NCBI RefSeq assembly: GCF_012927245.1
Contig: NZ_JABBGE010000007.1
Coordinates: 1 to 64,000, forward strand
Source: Streptomyces sp. R302
GTDB lineage: Bacteria; Actinomycetota; Actinomycetes; Streptomycetales; Streptomycetaceae
DNA length: 64,000 bases
Direction: 5' to 3'
Positions 9,549 to 18,775 of this stretch are shown piece by piece. Within the stretch, counting starts at the first letter, position 1; every line of letters begins with the position of its first letter. The position numbers were made by a program, and so were the translations under genes. Under the pieces are notes generated by a model that saw only the letters and a list, made by a program, of their open reading frames with translations, searched no databases and was not told the origin of the DNA.

Positions 9549-10322
9549 CTAGATCCGGGAGTTGCGCAGTGACTGCCACGCCGCGCCGGCCAGCGCCCGG
9601 GCCGAGCGGGGGACGGACAGGTGCTCGTGTTCGCGGTACAGCTCCCAGTTGTACTTGATCAAGGACGCCTTGTTGGAGGACAGGGAGTTCGCCTGGTGGG
9701 CCCGGTACACCGCGAGCGGCTCGGCCAGGCCGCGGGCGTCTGCGCCGTCCCGCATGATCGACAGCCACAGGGCGTAGTCCTGGCGCTTGTGCATCTCCGG
9801 CATCAGCCTCGTGCCCAGGATCCTGCGGTCGTACATGGCGGTGAGGGCGCCGATGTAGTCCCGGACCAGCATCGCGCGGTAGTCCACGTGGTCGCGCGCG
9901 CGGATCACGCGGCCGTTCGGGACCCAGTCGGTGCTCTCGCCGGTGTGGTCGGCGTCCATCTTGAAGTACGAGGTGAACGTGAGCGGCGCCGTGCCCTCGG
10001 CGGCGAAGGCGAGCTGCTTCTCGGTCTTCTCCGGCAGCCACATGTCGTCGCTGTCGAGGAAGGCGATGTAGTCGCCCCTGGCACGCTCGATCGCGAGGTT
10101 GCGGGCCCGGCCCGCGCCGCCCCGCTCGGGCGCCGACTGCGGCAGGACGCGCTCGTCCTGCTCGGCGAACTCGCGGAGCAGATCCATGGAGCCGTCGGAA
10201 GACTGGTCGTCGGTGACCAGCAGCTCCAGGTCGGCGTGGGTCTGCGTGAGCACCGACCGGACGGCGGGGCCAAGGGTCGTCGCCGAGTTGTACACGGGCA
10301 TCACGACCGAGACCAGGGGCAC
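9549..10322 (-). CDS. family 2 glycosyltransferase
   Basis: This 257-residue GT-A fold glycosyltransferase opens with VSVVMPVYNSATTLGPAVRS, typical of GT2. The nucleotide-sugar site follows (TDDQSSDGS), then GARNLAIERARGDYIAFLDS with the metal-binding DSDD, and a C-terminal acceptor region with KRQDYALWL. It probably transfers an activated sugar in surface polysaccharide or glycan synthesis; the acceptor is unknown. The GTG start at 10322 is chosen for the AGGAG nine bases upstream. No transmembrane segment is visible. It is on the same strand as the contractile operon and 186 bp behind it, so read-through is possible, but a link to that system is only conjecture. Confidence 0.85.
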   Translation of the reverse strand: MPLVSVVMPVYNSATTLGPAVRSVLTQTHADLELLVTDDQSSDGSMDLLREFAEQDERVLPQSAPERGGAGRARNLAIERARGDYIAFLDSDDMWLPEKTEKQLAFAAEGTAPLTFTSYFKMDADHTGESTDWVPNGRVIRARDHVDYRAMLVRDYIGALTAMYDRRILGTRLMPEMHKRQDYALWLSIMRDGADARGLAEPLAVYRAHQANSLSSNKASLIKYNWELYREHEHLSVPRSARALAGAAWQSLRNSRI

Positions 10323-10508
10323 AGCTTTTCTCCTCACAAGACCAGGAACGACAGTCCATTCAAGCACCCCGACCGAGGAGGACCTGCCATGCAGGTGGTT
10401 GTCGCCGGCCCCGGCCTGCTTCGGATGCCGGTCGGCACCGCCATGCCCGCCCCCCCCCTGCGCCACACCCCGCACGCACGCAGCTCCGGCAGCCGGACCC
10501 CGCCATGA

Positions 10509-12554
10509 CTACCTCGACGAGTTCGAGAGGGACCGGTCCGTTGGGTGGCCGAGGAGTTCGGGGTGGAGGAAGAGGCCCTTCTGGTTCGGGGGTTTCTCCT
10601 CTTCGGGGGTCAGGGGGTGGGCTCTGGCCCAGTTGTCGCAGCGGACTCCGGTCACCTGCCAGCAGACCTCTAGGCCGGGACCGCCGCCCGCTATGGCGAA
10701 GGTGTGATCGGTGAGGGGGCGGCTGACGTGGAGGTCGGGGGCCGGGGCGCCGATCGCGGTGAGCTGGTAGCGGAAGGATTCGTTCAGCGACTCGAACCAC
10801 TCGGGCAGTTCAACGGTGGCGCGGCCCTGTTCGTCGAGGGTCGCTGTGCCGTCGTACACGTTCTTCAGGTCCGGGGACTGGACGGCCGCGTGGACCAGGA
10901 AGCGGTTCTCGGGCTCGATGGGGTGGTCGATCCTGATGATGTTCACGCTGTCGGACACCGTCCCGGTGATGACGACGTCACCGTCCAGGAACGCCGCCTT
11001 CTCCGTCCCCTTCGCGTACAGGCCGGTGGCGCCGTGGGCTTCGACGCCGTAGTACTGGTCGCTGGTGCCTTTGACGCCCGGCCCCAAGGTGCACTCGCCG
11101 AGGACGCCGGCGTTCTCGCGACCGCCCTTGCCCTGCACCCCGTGGTTGTCCGTGCTGCGGCCGAACACGCCGGGGCCGTCGCCGCCGGTGCCGCGCACAC
11201 CGGGGTGCGCTCCCCCGCCTTCGCCGGCGACTCCCACGTCTTCCTCGCTGATGCCCGTGACGCCGGCGCCCGTGGTGCTCGACGCGGAGACTCCGGGTCC
11301 GCTCGTACTCTCGGCCAGGACGCCCGCGCCGCTGTCGCTGACGCCCGAGAGGCCGGCGCCGTCATCGCCGGTGCCGAGGACGCCGGGGCCGGCGTCGCTG
11401 GTCCCGGAGACGCCGGGGCCGGAGGTGCCGGTCCCCCGTACGCCGGGGTCGGCTCCGCCGGCCTTCCCTTCGACGCCCACACCGCTGTCGCTCTCGCCGA
11501 GGACGCCGGGGCCCTGTTCGCTGGTGCCGGAGACGCCCGCTCCCTGTGTGCTCGTGCCGAGCACACCCGCGCCGTCGGAGGCGATGCCCTCCACTCCCGC
11601 GGACGCCGCTCCAGCCGTGCCGCGCAGGCCGACGCCCTGTTCGCTGGTGCCCGCGACTCCCGGGCCGGTGGCGGTCGCGTGTCCCTTGACGCCCGCGGCG
11701 TCGCCTCCGCCCTGGCCGCTGAGGCCGTCGCCCTTCGTACTGGTGCCCTGGACGCCGGGTCCGTCGGTGCTCGTCCCGGTCACCCCGGGTCCGCCGACCG
11801 CCTTCGCCTCCACGCCCGAGGCCGTGGCGCCGCGGGTCTCGGCGAAGACACCCGTGCCCTCCTCGCTCGTACCGCTGACTCCGGCGCCGGCGCCGGCCTC
11901 GCCGACGACGCCCGCCCCCTCCCCGCCACCGGTGCCGGTCACGCCGGCGCCCGAGGCGCTCGTGCCACGGACCCCGGGGCCGGTCTCGCCGGCGCCCGTG
12001 ACGCCCGGGCCCGAGCCGGTACTGCTTCCGGTCACGCCCGGGCCGTCGACGCCCGTCCCCGACACGCCGGCGCCGGGGCCCTCGGTGCTGCCGGCCACGC
12101 CCGCGCCCCGCTCGCTCGTCCCCTGCACGCCGGGGCCCTCGCCGCCGGCGCCGAGGACGCCCGGGCTCTGATCGGTGCCCTCACCGCTCACACCCGGGCC
12201 GCCGCGGCTCGTGCCTTTCACCCCCGGCCCCTGGGTGCCGGTGCCGAGCACTCCGGGTTCGGCCCCCTTGGCGAGGCCCGACACGCCGACGCCGACGAGG
12301 CTGGTACCGAGGACTCCTGTGCCGGCGGTGCCGGAACTGCGGGAGGAGCCCAGGACCCCTACGCCGCCGTCCTTCTCATGGATGCCGAGCACGGCACCGA
12401 CCTCCTTCGCCTCCGTGCTCGGCGTCCCGCTCACTCCGACGACGCCGCTGCCCTGCGCGCTGTCGCCGAAGACGGCGAACTTGACGTCCTTGGCGATGGT
12501 GTCGAATCCGGTGCCCCCGCTCTCCTGTCCCACGACCGGTCCTGCTGGGGACAT
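10509..12554 (-). CDS. Gly-rich repeat tail fibre of the contractile system
   Basis: The product is 681 residues. After a 40-residue head (FDTIAKDVKFAVFGDSAQGS) come about 500 residues of tandem 12-14-residue units of the form GPGVxGTSxxG, expected to form a long repetitive fibre. The C-terminal 140 residues are a distinct domain (IIRIDHPIEPENRF, LPEWFESLNESFRYQLTAIG, CWQVTGVRCD). That domain also occurs at the end of other repetitive bacterial surface proteins and may act in trimerisation, anchoring or autoprocessing. The start at 12554 follows AGGAGG. It is the last gene of the operon, the usual place for a receptor-binding fibre, and 29 bp after the preceding gene. The target cell is unknown. 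Confidence 0.75.
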   Translation of the reverse strand: MSPAGPVVGQESGGTGFDTIAKDVKFAVFGDSAQGSGVVGVSGTPSTEAKEVGAVLGIHEKDGGVGVLGSSRSSGTAGTGVLGTSLVGVGVSGLAKGAEPGVLGTGTQGPGVKGTSRGGPGVSGEGTDQSPGVLGAGGEGPGVQGTSERGAGVAGSTEGPGAGVSGTGVDGPGVTGSSTGSGPGVTGAGETGPGVRGTSASGAGVTGTGGGEGAGVVGEAGAGAGVSGTSEEGTGVFAETRGATASGVEAKAVGGPGVTGTSTDGPGVQGTSTKGDGLSGQGGGDAAGVKGHATATGPGVAGTSEQGVGLRGTAGAASAGVEGIASDGAGVLGTSTQGAGVSGTSEQGPGVLGESDSGVGVEGKAGGADPGVRGTGTSGPGVSGTSDAGPGVLGTGDDGAGLSGVSDSGAGVLAESTSGPGVSASSTTGAGVTGISEEDVGVAGEGGGAHPGVRGTGGDGPGVFGRSTDNHGVQGKGGRENAGVLGECTLGPGVKGTSDQYYGVEAHGATGLYAKGTEKAAFLDGDVVITGTVSDSVNIIRIDHPIEPENRFLVHAAVQSPDLKNVYDGTATLDEQGRATVELPEWFESLNESFRYQLTAIGAPAPDLHVSRPLTDHTFAIAGGGPGLEVCWQVTGVRCDNWARAHPLTPEEEKPPNQKGLFLHPELLGHPTDRSLSNSSR
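11060..12420 (-). repeat. tandem repeat region coding for GVxGT units
   Basis: About 35-40 degenerate units of roughly 36-42 bp within the fibre gene encode GPGVxGTSxxG-like segments. The register is kept in frame while neighbouring units differ at third and variable positions, so this is an old, selected repeat rather than a recent expansion. Confidence 0.75.
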
Positions 12555-12583
12555 GGTCGCCTCCTCTCGGGTGTGTCGGGACG

Positions 12584-13159
12584 TCACTCGTAGGCGATCT
12601 GTACACAGAACACCCTGGCCGTGCCGTTGGCGGCTCCGGTGATGTCGATCGTCAGGAAGTGGCGGTGCGACTCGTTCTCGATGCGCACCACCCCCGTCGC
12701 GTTCTCGGGGGTCTGCAGCACGTTCGTCGTCACGAGGGGCTCCGCGCCGACTCCCTCGTTGCCGATGGGACGCCGCTTCAGGGCGACCGTCAGGGTGCCG
12801 GCCGACTTGTTGCCGGTGACGAGAAGCGACTTCACGCGCACGCCGTCCGGGAGGACGATGCTCATGAAGCCGTGGGCCTCCGCCGCGAGCAGGGGCTTCT
12901 CGACCATGTCCACGCCCTGGATCCAGACCGGGCTGTCCTCGTCGGGGAACAGCGCGGGCGCCAGGGTGAGGTGCCGTGTCTGCACCGCCCCGCCCAGTTC
13001 TTCGATGATCGGATTGATCTGGTTCTGCGCCAGACCGGCGAACTCGGCCTCCAGCTGGTGGAAGCGACTGTTGAGGCCGTCCTCGCCGCCCGCCTGGACG
13101 CGGTGCTGGTGGTCGATCCAGTCCTTGTGACTGAACTTGGGGACGTAGTGGTCAGGCAT
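12584..13159 (-). CDS. contractile-system protein of unknown function, fibre-associated
   Basis: The protein is 191 residues. The N-terminal third is helical (HKDWIDHQHRVQAGGEDGLN, FHQLEAEFAGLAQNQINPII). The rest is predicted beta (WIQGVDMVEKPLLAAEAHGF, ESHRHFLTIDITGAANGTAR). It overlaps the stop of the wedge gene by 8 bp and precedes the fibre gene by 29 bp, which points to a fibre adaptor or connector between baseplate and fibre. I do not recognise a family and there is no signal peptide. Confidence 0.6.
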   Translation of the reverse strand: MPDHYVPKFSHKDWIDHQHRVQAGGEDGLNSRFHQLEAEFAGLAQNQINPIIEELGGAVQTRHLTLAPALFPDEDSPVWIQGVDMVEKPLLAAEAHGFMSIVLPDGVRVKSLLVTGNKSAGTLTVALKRRPIGNEGVGAEPLVTTNVLQTPENATGVVRIENESHRHFLTIDITGAANGTARVFCVQIAYE

Positions 13160-16100
13160 GGCGGCCGTCCTTGCGTAGGCGGATGAAGGGGGACGAGAAG
13201 GGGTCCGTGACGTGGTAGGTCGGGAAGGTGTGCAGGCGCGGGCGTTCCGTGTCCTGGTCGTCGAGGCCGGCCAGGGTCCGCAGGCGGGCGGTGTCGCATT
13301 CGACGCCGACGGGGTGGAACCAGTTGAGGACGTTGAGGATCAGGTCGTACTGCTCCTTGGTGATCGACTTCTTGGTGACCGACGCGCCGCTGCCGGTCGC
13401 CCCGGGCTTGAGGTCGACCTCGCACCGGTAGGGCAGCAGGCCCTCGTCGGGGAGGTAGGTGGCCCGGAGCAGGACGCGTCCGGGCGTGACGCCGGCGACC
13501 GTGCAGACCGGGGCCTGGGGTGTGGTCGGTTCGGCTGTGCCGGGGCCGTCCGGGGTCGACGACCACACGAGTTCCTCGCCCAGGCCGGTGCCCAGCGGCA
13601 CTTCGGCGGCGAGCCGGGGCGGGGCGGCGGGGTCCGCGCCGAGCGGCGCGGGGTCGGCGAGGAGGACGGTGCCGCTGCGGCGCGGCGCCATGACGAGGCA
13701 GGGCGGGTACGGGGCGGCGGCGGGGCTCGCGGCCAGGGCGGGCCCGCCGCGGCCGGGGCTGAACACCTGGGGCAGGCGGACGTCGGCGGCGGTGTCGACG
13801 AGCAGGACCTGGCCGACGGCCGAGGGTGAGCCGGCGGTCGCCACGTACAGCAGTTTCTCGTCGCCGCTGAGACTCAGCGCCACGGGCACGGTGCCGGGGG
13901 GAAAATCGGCGAGGACGACCTTCGGGGTCGCGTCCGGTGGGTGGTAGAGCAGGACCCGCCCGCCGCCGGCGGTGCCCGCGCCCGGGCTGATCAGGTACAG
14001 CTTCTCGCCGTCCGCCGTGACGGCGAGGGAGCGGGCCTTCGGATCGCCGGTGGCGACCGTCTCGCGCAGCATCAGCGTGGCGCGTTCGACCCGGCACCAT
14101 CGGCCGTCGGCCAGGAGCGCGTACAGGGAGGGGCTGTCGGCGGCGACCGCGAGGTACCGGGGGGCGGCGGGCAGATCCAGCGGGGTGTCCGCCCGGCCGG
14201 CCGTCACGTCGAAGGCCCGCAGCTTCGCGTCGCCGCAGCCGACGTAGAGGCGGTCGGTGTCGGTGGCCAGGGCGGCCGGGCGCGGGCAGAGCAGCTCCGG
14301 CGGGTCGGCGGGCTCCAGGTCCACCGGGCCGAGGACGGCCACGCGGCCGAGCCTTTCGTGGGCGACGAACAGGCGGTCGCCGCCGAACGCGAGCGCGCCG
14401 GGGAAGGGGGCGACCCGGCGGGAGGCGCCCGGGGCGAGGTCGGGATGGGGCTGCCCCTCCACCTCCGTGAGGGTGACGGAGGTGATGCGGTGCGAGCCCG
14501 GATCGGCCAGGAAGAGCCGTGACCCGTCGGCGGCGAAGCAGGCGGCGGCGGGCGCGGCGGCGGGCGCGACCTCGAACGGGACGGACTCCTCCACCGTGAC
14601 CTCCCGGGGGCCGGTGACGGTGAGCTGCTCGCCGGGGCGTACGGCGACGCGGACGGTCTCCGTTTCACCGGGGGTGGCCGGGTCGACCCGGATGTGGTCG
14701 AAGCCCGCCGCGAAGGCCCGCGCCGCGAGGGCCGAGGCGGTCAGCGTGGAGTGACGGATCCGCAGGGCCCTGCCCTGGGCGTGCAGGGCGGCGTCGGGGT
14801 CGGGCGGCGGGGCGCGGTCCGCAGCCGGCCGGCCCGCCTCCGGAGCGGCGTACGAGGCGAGGACGATGAGGGATCCGTCGGCGGGGGCGAGCAGGTCGAG
14901 CAGCCGGCCGAGGGCCTCGCCGGTGGCCCGTTGCATCAGCCGGTTCGCGTGCCCGGGGCCGGGGCCGTAGTCGACCGGGCGCGGCGGCCGGTTCAGGTCG
15001 TCGGTGCGCAGGCGCAGCATGCGCGGGTCGAAGTCGGGGGTGGGCGGGCCCGCGGCGGCGGCCTCGGTGGCGCCGTGGCGGCCGGTGCCGCTGATGCTCT
15101 CTCCGGCGCTCAGGGCGGTGTCGCGCAGACCGATCCGGACGCGGCCGGTGCCGCTGCCGACGTGGCCGCGGTACGCGACCTCGACGCGTACCGCGACGTC
15201 CCCGGCCGCGAGGGCGTGCAGGGTTCCCGGCTCGCCCGGCAGGAAGGCGGCGTCGCCCGCTCCCGAACGGAGCACGGACCAGCGGATCTCGGCGTCCCGG
15301 AGGCGGGAGGGATCGGGTTCGACGCGGAGGGTGAGGGCGTCGCCTTCCACGACGTCCGGCAGGCCCGCACCCGGGGCCGTACCCCTGCCCGCGTCCGGGC
15401 CGGGCCCGGTGCCGGGTCCGAGTCCGGTGGCGGCGGAGGCGGCCGTCGTGATGCCGAAGGCGTCCCCGCGGGGCTGGGCCGCGTAGACGTCGCCTTCTCT
15501 CGTGTGCCGGACCCAGCCGAAGCCGGCCGCGTGCGCGAGGGCGCCGAGTCGTGCCGCGTCCACGGCCGACGTTTCGGTGAGGGTGAGGAGGACGGCGCGT
15601 CCGACGCCGTGCAGGCCCGTGGCGTCGGGGGCGGGGTCGTACGCCTTGAGGACGTGCAGGGGGCCGGCGTTCGGGGCGAGCCGCTCGACGAGGGCGTCCA
15701 GGGCGCGGACGACGGTCAGTTGCATCCGGCGGGCGTCCTCGTCGTCCGCGAACGTCAGACCGGGCAGGTCGGGGTGGCTGATCAGCCAGGCGGAGTCGAA
15801 GTCGGGTTCGTCCCGGGCGGCGGTGCCGACGGCGGCCTCCTCCGGGGCGCCGAGCGTTCCGTCGGCGGCGATGGACTGGCTCACCGGAAGCGTCTTCGGC
15901 AGGACGCGCAGGAGTTGTCCGCCGGCGACCACGGGCCGCGTCTGCTCGCGCACCACGAAGGGGGCCGGATCGTCCGAGTCGGCGATCGGTCCGGCCACCG
16001 CGTTCACGGCGGCCTGGAGCGCGTCGGGCGTGGGCAGGAGCCAGCGGTGGAAGATGCGGAGCCGACGGCGGTACTGCTCGTCGGCCTCGCCGGTGACCGG

Positions 16101-17453
16101 TGCGAAGGTGTCCCGGGCCGTGGAGGAGAGACGCACCTCTTCGAGCAGGCCCCGGTACTGCAGGGTGGTCGTCGTCCCGTCGGCCAGGTCCTTCTCGCCC
16201 TGGCCCAGTACGAGCGCGGCGGCGCTGGTCAGCTCGCCGAGCGGGCGGGCGGTGACGTGCCGGGCCGCTTCCCGGCCGTCGAGGTGGAGCACGACGGTGC
16301 TGGTCGTGTCCGTGTGGGCGAGCGTGCCGGCGATGTGGTGGAAGGAGCCGTCGGCGAGGTCCCGGTCGGCGTACAGGTCGATCTGCGTGCCGCCGTCGGA
16401 GAGGGAGAGGCGGAGGTTGCGGTCGATGCCACGGAAGGTGCCGATGACGAGGGCCCAGCCCTTGCTGCCGGGGGTGTCGAGCCTCTCGCGCTTGGCGACC
16501 ACGGGGCCGTTCGTGGTAGCCCGGTCCGGTCGCACGATCGCCTCGACGGTGAAGGGGGCGCCGGCGGGGAGGGCGAAGGCGGTGCTGTGCGCGACGGTGA
16601 TGGCGCTCGCTCCCGGACCGAACGCGAAGGCGTGGGCGAAGCGGCCGGTCCGGCCGCTGTGGGCACCTCGGTTGACGCCCTCGCGGCCGTCGGTGTCGGG
16701 CGCGGCCGCGTCCTCGACGGTGGGCACCTCGGCGCCGGGGGTCGAAAGGCCCTGGTCGTCGAGCGGCGGAAGGTCGTCGAGGTGGAAGAGGGCGATGGTG
16801 TCGTCGTCGACCGTGTGCGGGCGGGGCGAGAAGCGGGGGGCGCCCAGGTCGAGGCCGAGCAGGTCGAGGCTGGCGCCGTGGGCGGTCTCGGTGTCCCGTT
16901 GGGCCGTCACGTCGTGGAGCTGCGCGGCGACGGTCTCGTGCTCGGCGCCGATGACCCAGAGCAGTTTGGCCAGGTTCCCGAGGAGGGCGGTGACCTCCCA
17001 GGTGACGGTGGTGACGGGGCCGCCCGGGTCGCGGGGGGTGAGGGAGACGAGGCGCAGCCGGTCGGTGAGGTCGGCGGCGCGGCCGGGGATCGGGATCGTG
17101 ACGGCGCCGTGGGCCGGGTGTCCGGCCGGGACGCGTACCGTCACGTCCTCGGTGGTCGTGCCGTCGTCCCGGGTGAAGACGATCTCGACGGCGAGGGGTG
17201 CGGTGATGTCCTGACGGGGCGTGAGCAGGTAGCGGGGGGAGGCGGGCGGTCTGCCGTAGTGGTGCGCGTAGCCCTCGAAGTCGTACGTGCGGACGGGGAT
17301 GGTCCCGTTCTCCCGCTGGGCGTCGAGCGGGACGGTGACGCGTTCCATGCCCCGGTCGTACGGGGCGGGAAGGGCGCCCCGCATGACGGTGAGGGCTCCG
17401 CCCGGCAGTGGGTCGCGGAAGCGGAGGCGGGCGCGGCGGGACGTCGTGGTCAT
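13152..17453 (-). CDS. large baseplate wedge protein with LamG and beta-propeller regions
   Basis: This 1433-residue protein starts (RFRDPLPGGALTVMRGALPA, then LLGNLAKLLWVIGAEHETVA) in the manner of tail protein I/gp7-type wedge proteins. Residues about 215-455 form a LamG/concanavalin-like domain (FTVEAIVRPDRATTNGPVVA, YRGLLEEVRLSSTARDTF). Another tail-type segment follows (YRRRLRIFHRWLLPTPDALQ). Residues about 975-1255 contain repeated YVTN-like blades (SRLFLADPGSHRIT, DRLYVGCGDAKLRAFDV, EKLLYVATAGS). The ATG overlaps the baseplate-J stop (ATGA). The same frame is open for another 2.1 kb upstream, but that part is only the shadow of the neighbouring genes. It would join the wedge to the fibres; LamG and propeller domains suggest glycan or receptor binding on the particle. 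Confidence 0.8.
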   Translation of the reverse strand: MTTTSRRARLRFRDPLPGGALTVMRGALPAPYDRGMERVTVPLDAQRENGTIPVRTYDFEGYAHHYGRPPASPRYLLTPRQDITAPLAVEIVFTRDDGTTTEDVTVRVPAGHPAHGAVTIPIPGRAADLTDRLRLVSLTPRDPGGPVTTVTWEVTALLGNLAKLLWVIGAEHETVAAQLHDVTAQRDTETAHGASLDLLGLDLGAPRFSPRPHTVDDDTIALFHLDDLPPLDDQGLSTPGAEVPTVEDAAAPDTDGREGVNRGAHSGRTGRFAHAFAFGPGASAITVAHSTAFALPAGAPFTVEAIVRPDRATTNGPVVAKRERLDTPGSKGWALVIGTFRGIDRNLRLSLSDGGTQIDLYADRDLADGSFHHIAGTLAHTDTTSTVVLHLDGREAARHVTARPLGELTSAAALVLGQGEKDLADGTTTTLQYRGLLEEVRLSSTARDTFAPVTGEADEQYRRRLRIFHRWLLPTPDALQAAVNAVAGPIADSDDPAPFVVREQTRPVVAGGQLLRVLPKTLPVSQSIAADGTLGAPEEAAVGTAARDEPDFDSAWLISHPDLPGLTFADDEDARRMQLTVVRALDALVERLAPNAGPLHVLKAYDPAPDATGLHGVGRAVLLTLTETSAVDAARLGALAHAAGFGWVRHTREGDVYAAQPRGDAFGITTAASAATGLGPGTGPGPDAGRGTAPGAGLPDVVEGDALTLRVEPDPSRLRDAEIRWSVLRSGAGDAAFLPGEPGTLHALAAGDVAVRVEVAYRGHVGSGTGRVRIGLRDTALSAGESISGTGRHGATEAAAAGPPTPDFDPRMLRLRTDDLNRPPRPVDYGPGPGHANRLMQRATGEALGRLLDLLAPADGSLIVLASYAAPEAGRPAADRAPPPDPDAALHAQGRALRIRHSTLTASALAARAFAAGFDHIRVDPATPGETETVRVAVRPGEQLTVTGPREVTVEESVPFEVAPAAAPAAACFAADGSRLFLADPGSHRITSVTLTEVEGQPHPDLAPGASRRVAPFPGALAFGGDRLFVAHERLGRVAVLGPVDLEPADPPELLCPRPAALATDTDRLYVGCGDAKLRAFDVTAGRADTPLDLPAAPRYLAVAADSPSLYALLADGRWCRVERATLMLRETVATGDPKARSLAVTADGEKLYLISPGAGTAGGGRVLLYHPPDATPKVVLADFPPGTVPVALSLSGDEKLLYVATAGSPSAVGQVLLVDTAADVRLPQVFSPGRGGPALAASPAAAPYPPCLVMAPRRSGTVLLADPAPLGADPAAPPRLAAEVPLGTGLGEELVWSSTPDGPGTAEPTTPQAPVCTVAGVTPGRVLLRATYLPDEGLLPYRCEVDLKPGATGSGASVTKKSITKEQYDLILNVLNWFHPVGVECDTARLRTLAGLDDQDTERPRLHTFPTYHVTDPFSSPFIRLRKDGRHA

Positions 17454-18775
17454 GCGACCACGGTCCGGAGGTCGGCCATGGAGGTGTCCACGGAGAAGCG
17501 GGCGATCTCGTCGGGGGCGAGGTCCAGGTTCTCGCCCACGGACAGTTCCTGGGCGCCGCCGTATGTGGATCCGCCGTAGTGGGTCTGGCCGAAGACGGGG
17601 GCGAAGCGGCGCAGCCTCAGGTTCTGCACGTCGACGACGCCGGCGGCGGTGCGGGCGCTGAGGACGATGTCGGAGTAGAGCACGCCGTGGCCGAGGCGGA
17701 GCCGGTCGACGGAGGCGCGCACGGCGTCGAGGATCGCACCCTTGACGGCCTCCTCGTCGTGGCCCGTCTCGATGACCAGGGTGGCGCGGATCCCGACGTC
17801 CACCTGGTTGGCCGCGAGGAGGGCGGGGAAGACCGACACCGGGCGCCACTGCCGGACGACGTCGAGGACCTGGCCGTACAGGCCGGGGAAGGACGCCTCG
17901 TCCTCGGTCCAGGGCCAGCCGGGCTCGGGGGCGACGACGATGTCGAAGAAGTAGGGGGAGCCGGTCTGGCGTGCCCGGGAGAAGCCCCGGCTGCCGAACC
18001 GGAAGGTTCCGAAGGTGCGCCGGGTGGCCTCGACACCGCCGAGCGGGTCGAAGACCACCGCGTCGCGCACTCCGTTCACGTCGAGGACCTGGGCGAGCAG
18101 CGCCTCCTGGGTCCACACCGTACGGGGGACGCCGAGGAGCCGGGCCCGGTAGACGGCGTCGGGCTCGCCGAGGTCGCCGCCCTGGAAGTCCCGGGTCACG
18201 ACGGCCTTGAGGGCGGCGGCACCCAGATTGAGGTTGTGCCGGGCCCATGCGGTGTCGAGCAGCAGCTCGGTGCCGAGCCGGATGTTTCCCTCGGCGCCGC
18301 GCACGACGGCCTCGACCTCGACCGTGGCCGACGACCGCTCCTTGGTGAGGGTGACCGCGCCCGTGCCGCGGAAGGCCAGCGCGGGGGCCTCGGGTGACGA
18401 CGCGGTCACCAGGACGGTGCCTTGCGGGAGCACGTAGTCGCGGTCGGGTACGGCGTCGGCGAGCGTCAGGGCGACCGGGCCGTGGGCGCGCAGTTCGCGG
18501 CGGCGCAGGCCGAGGTCGCGGCCGAGCAGGTCCAGGCTGGGGCCCTGGGCGGTGCTGACGAAGTTGCCGTAGTACTGGGACTCCAGGGCCCGCCACAGCT
18601 CGTGGGTGTCGACGGCCGCGGCGTCCAGGACCTTGCGCAGGGCGCTGCCCGAGGTCAGGTCGACGTCGTCGCCGAACATGGCCCGGGCGCGGTCCTGCTG
18701 GTCGGCGATGATCCGGTCGATGCCCTTGACGACGAAGCCGTCCTCGGTGACGCCGAACCGTTCCTCGGTGGTCAT
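17450..18775 (-). CDS. baseplate J-like wedge protein (gp6-like)
   Basis: This 441-residue protein has the layout of the baseplate J/gp6 family. The N-terminus carries GSALRKVLDAAAVDTHELWR and GPSLDLLGRDLGLRR. A central beta-rich part has LPQGTVLVTASSPEAPALAF and EAVVRGAEGNIRLGTE. The C-terminus is ferredoxin-like, with WTQEALLAQVLDVNGVRDAV and IRATLVIETGHDEEAVKGAI. It forms the ring that links the hub to the sheath and fibres. It overlaps the genes on both sides by ATGA, so translation is probably coupled and stoichiometric. Confidence 0.85.
   Translation of the reverse strand: MTTEERFGVTEDGFVVKGIDRIIADQQDRARAMFGDDVDLTSGSALRKVLDAAAVDTHELWRALESQYYGNFVSTAQGPSLDLLGRDLGLRRRELRAHGPVALTLADAVPDRDYVLPQGTVLVTASSPEAPALAFRGTGAVTLTKERSSATVEVEAVVRGAEGNIRLGTELLLDTAWARHNLNLGAAALKAVVTRDFQGGDLGEPDAVYRARLLGVPRTVWTQEALLAQVLDVNGVRDAVVFDPLGGVEATRRTFGTFRFGSRGFSRARQTGSPYFFDIVVAPEPGWPWTEDEASFPGLYGQVLDVVRQWRPVSVFPALLAANQVDVGIRATLVIETGHDEEAVKGAILDAVRASVDRLRLGHGVLYSDIVLSARTAAGVVDVQNLRLRRFAPVFGQTHYGGSTYGGAQELSVGENLDLAPDEIARFSVDTSMADLRTVVA

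Noticed and set aside
14694..17579. Plus-strand 961-residue frame antisense to the wedge gene
   Set aside because: Gly/Val/Arg-rich shadow typical of high-GC coding DNA; no motif or start.
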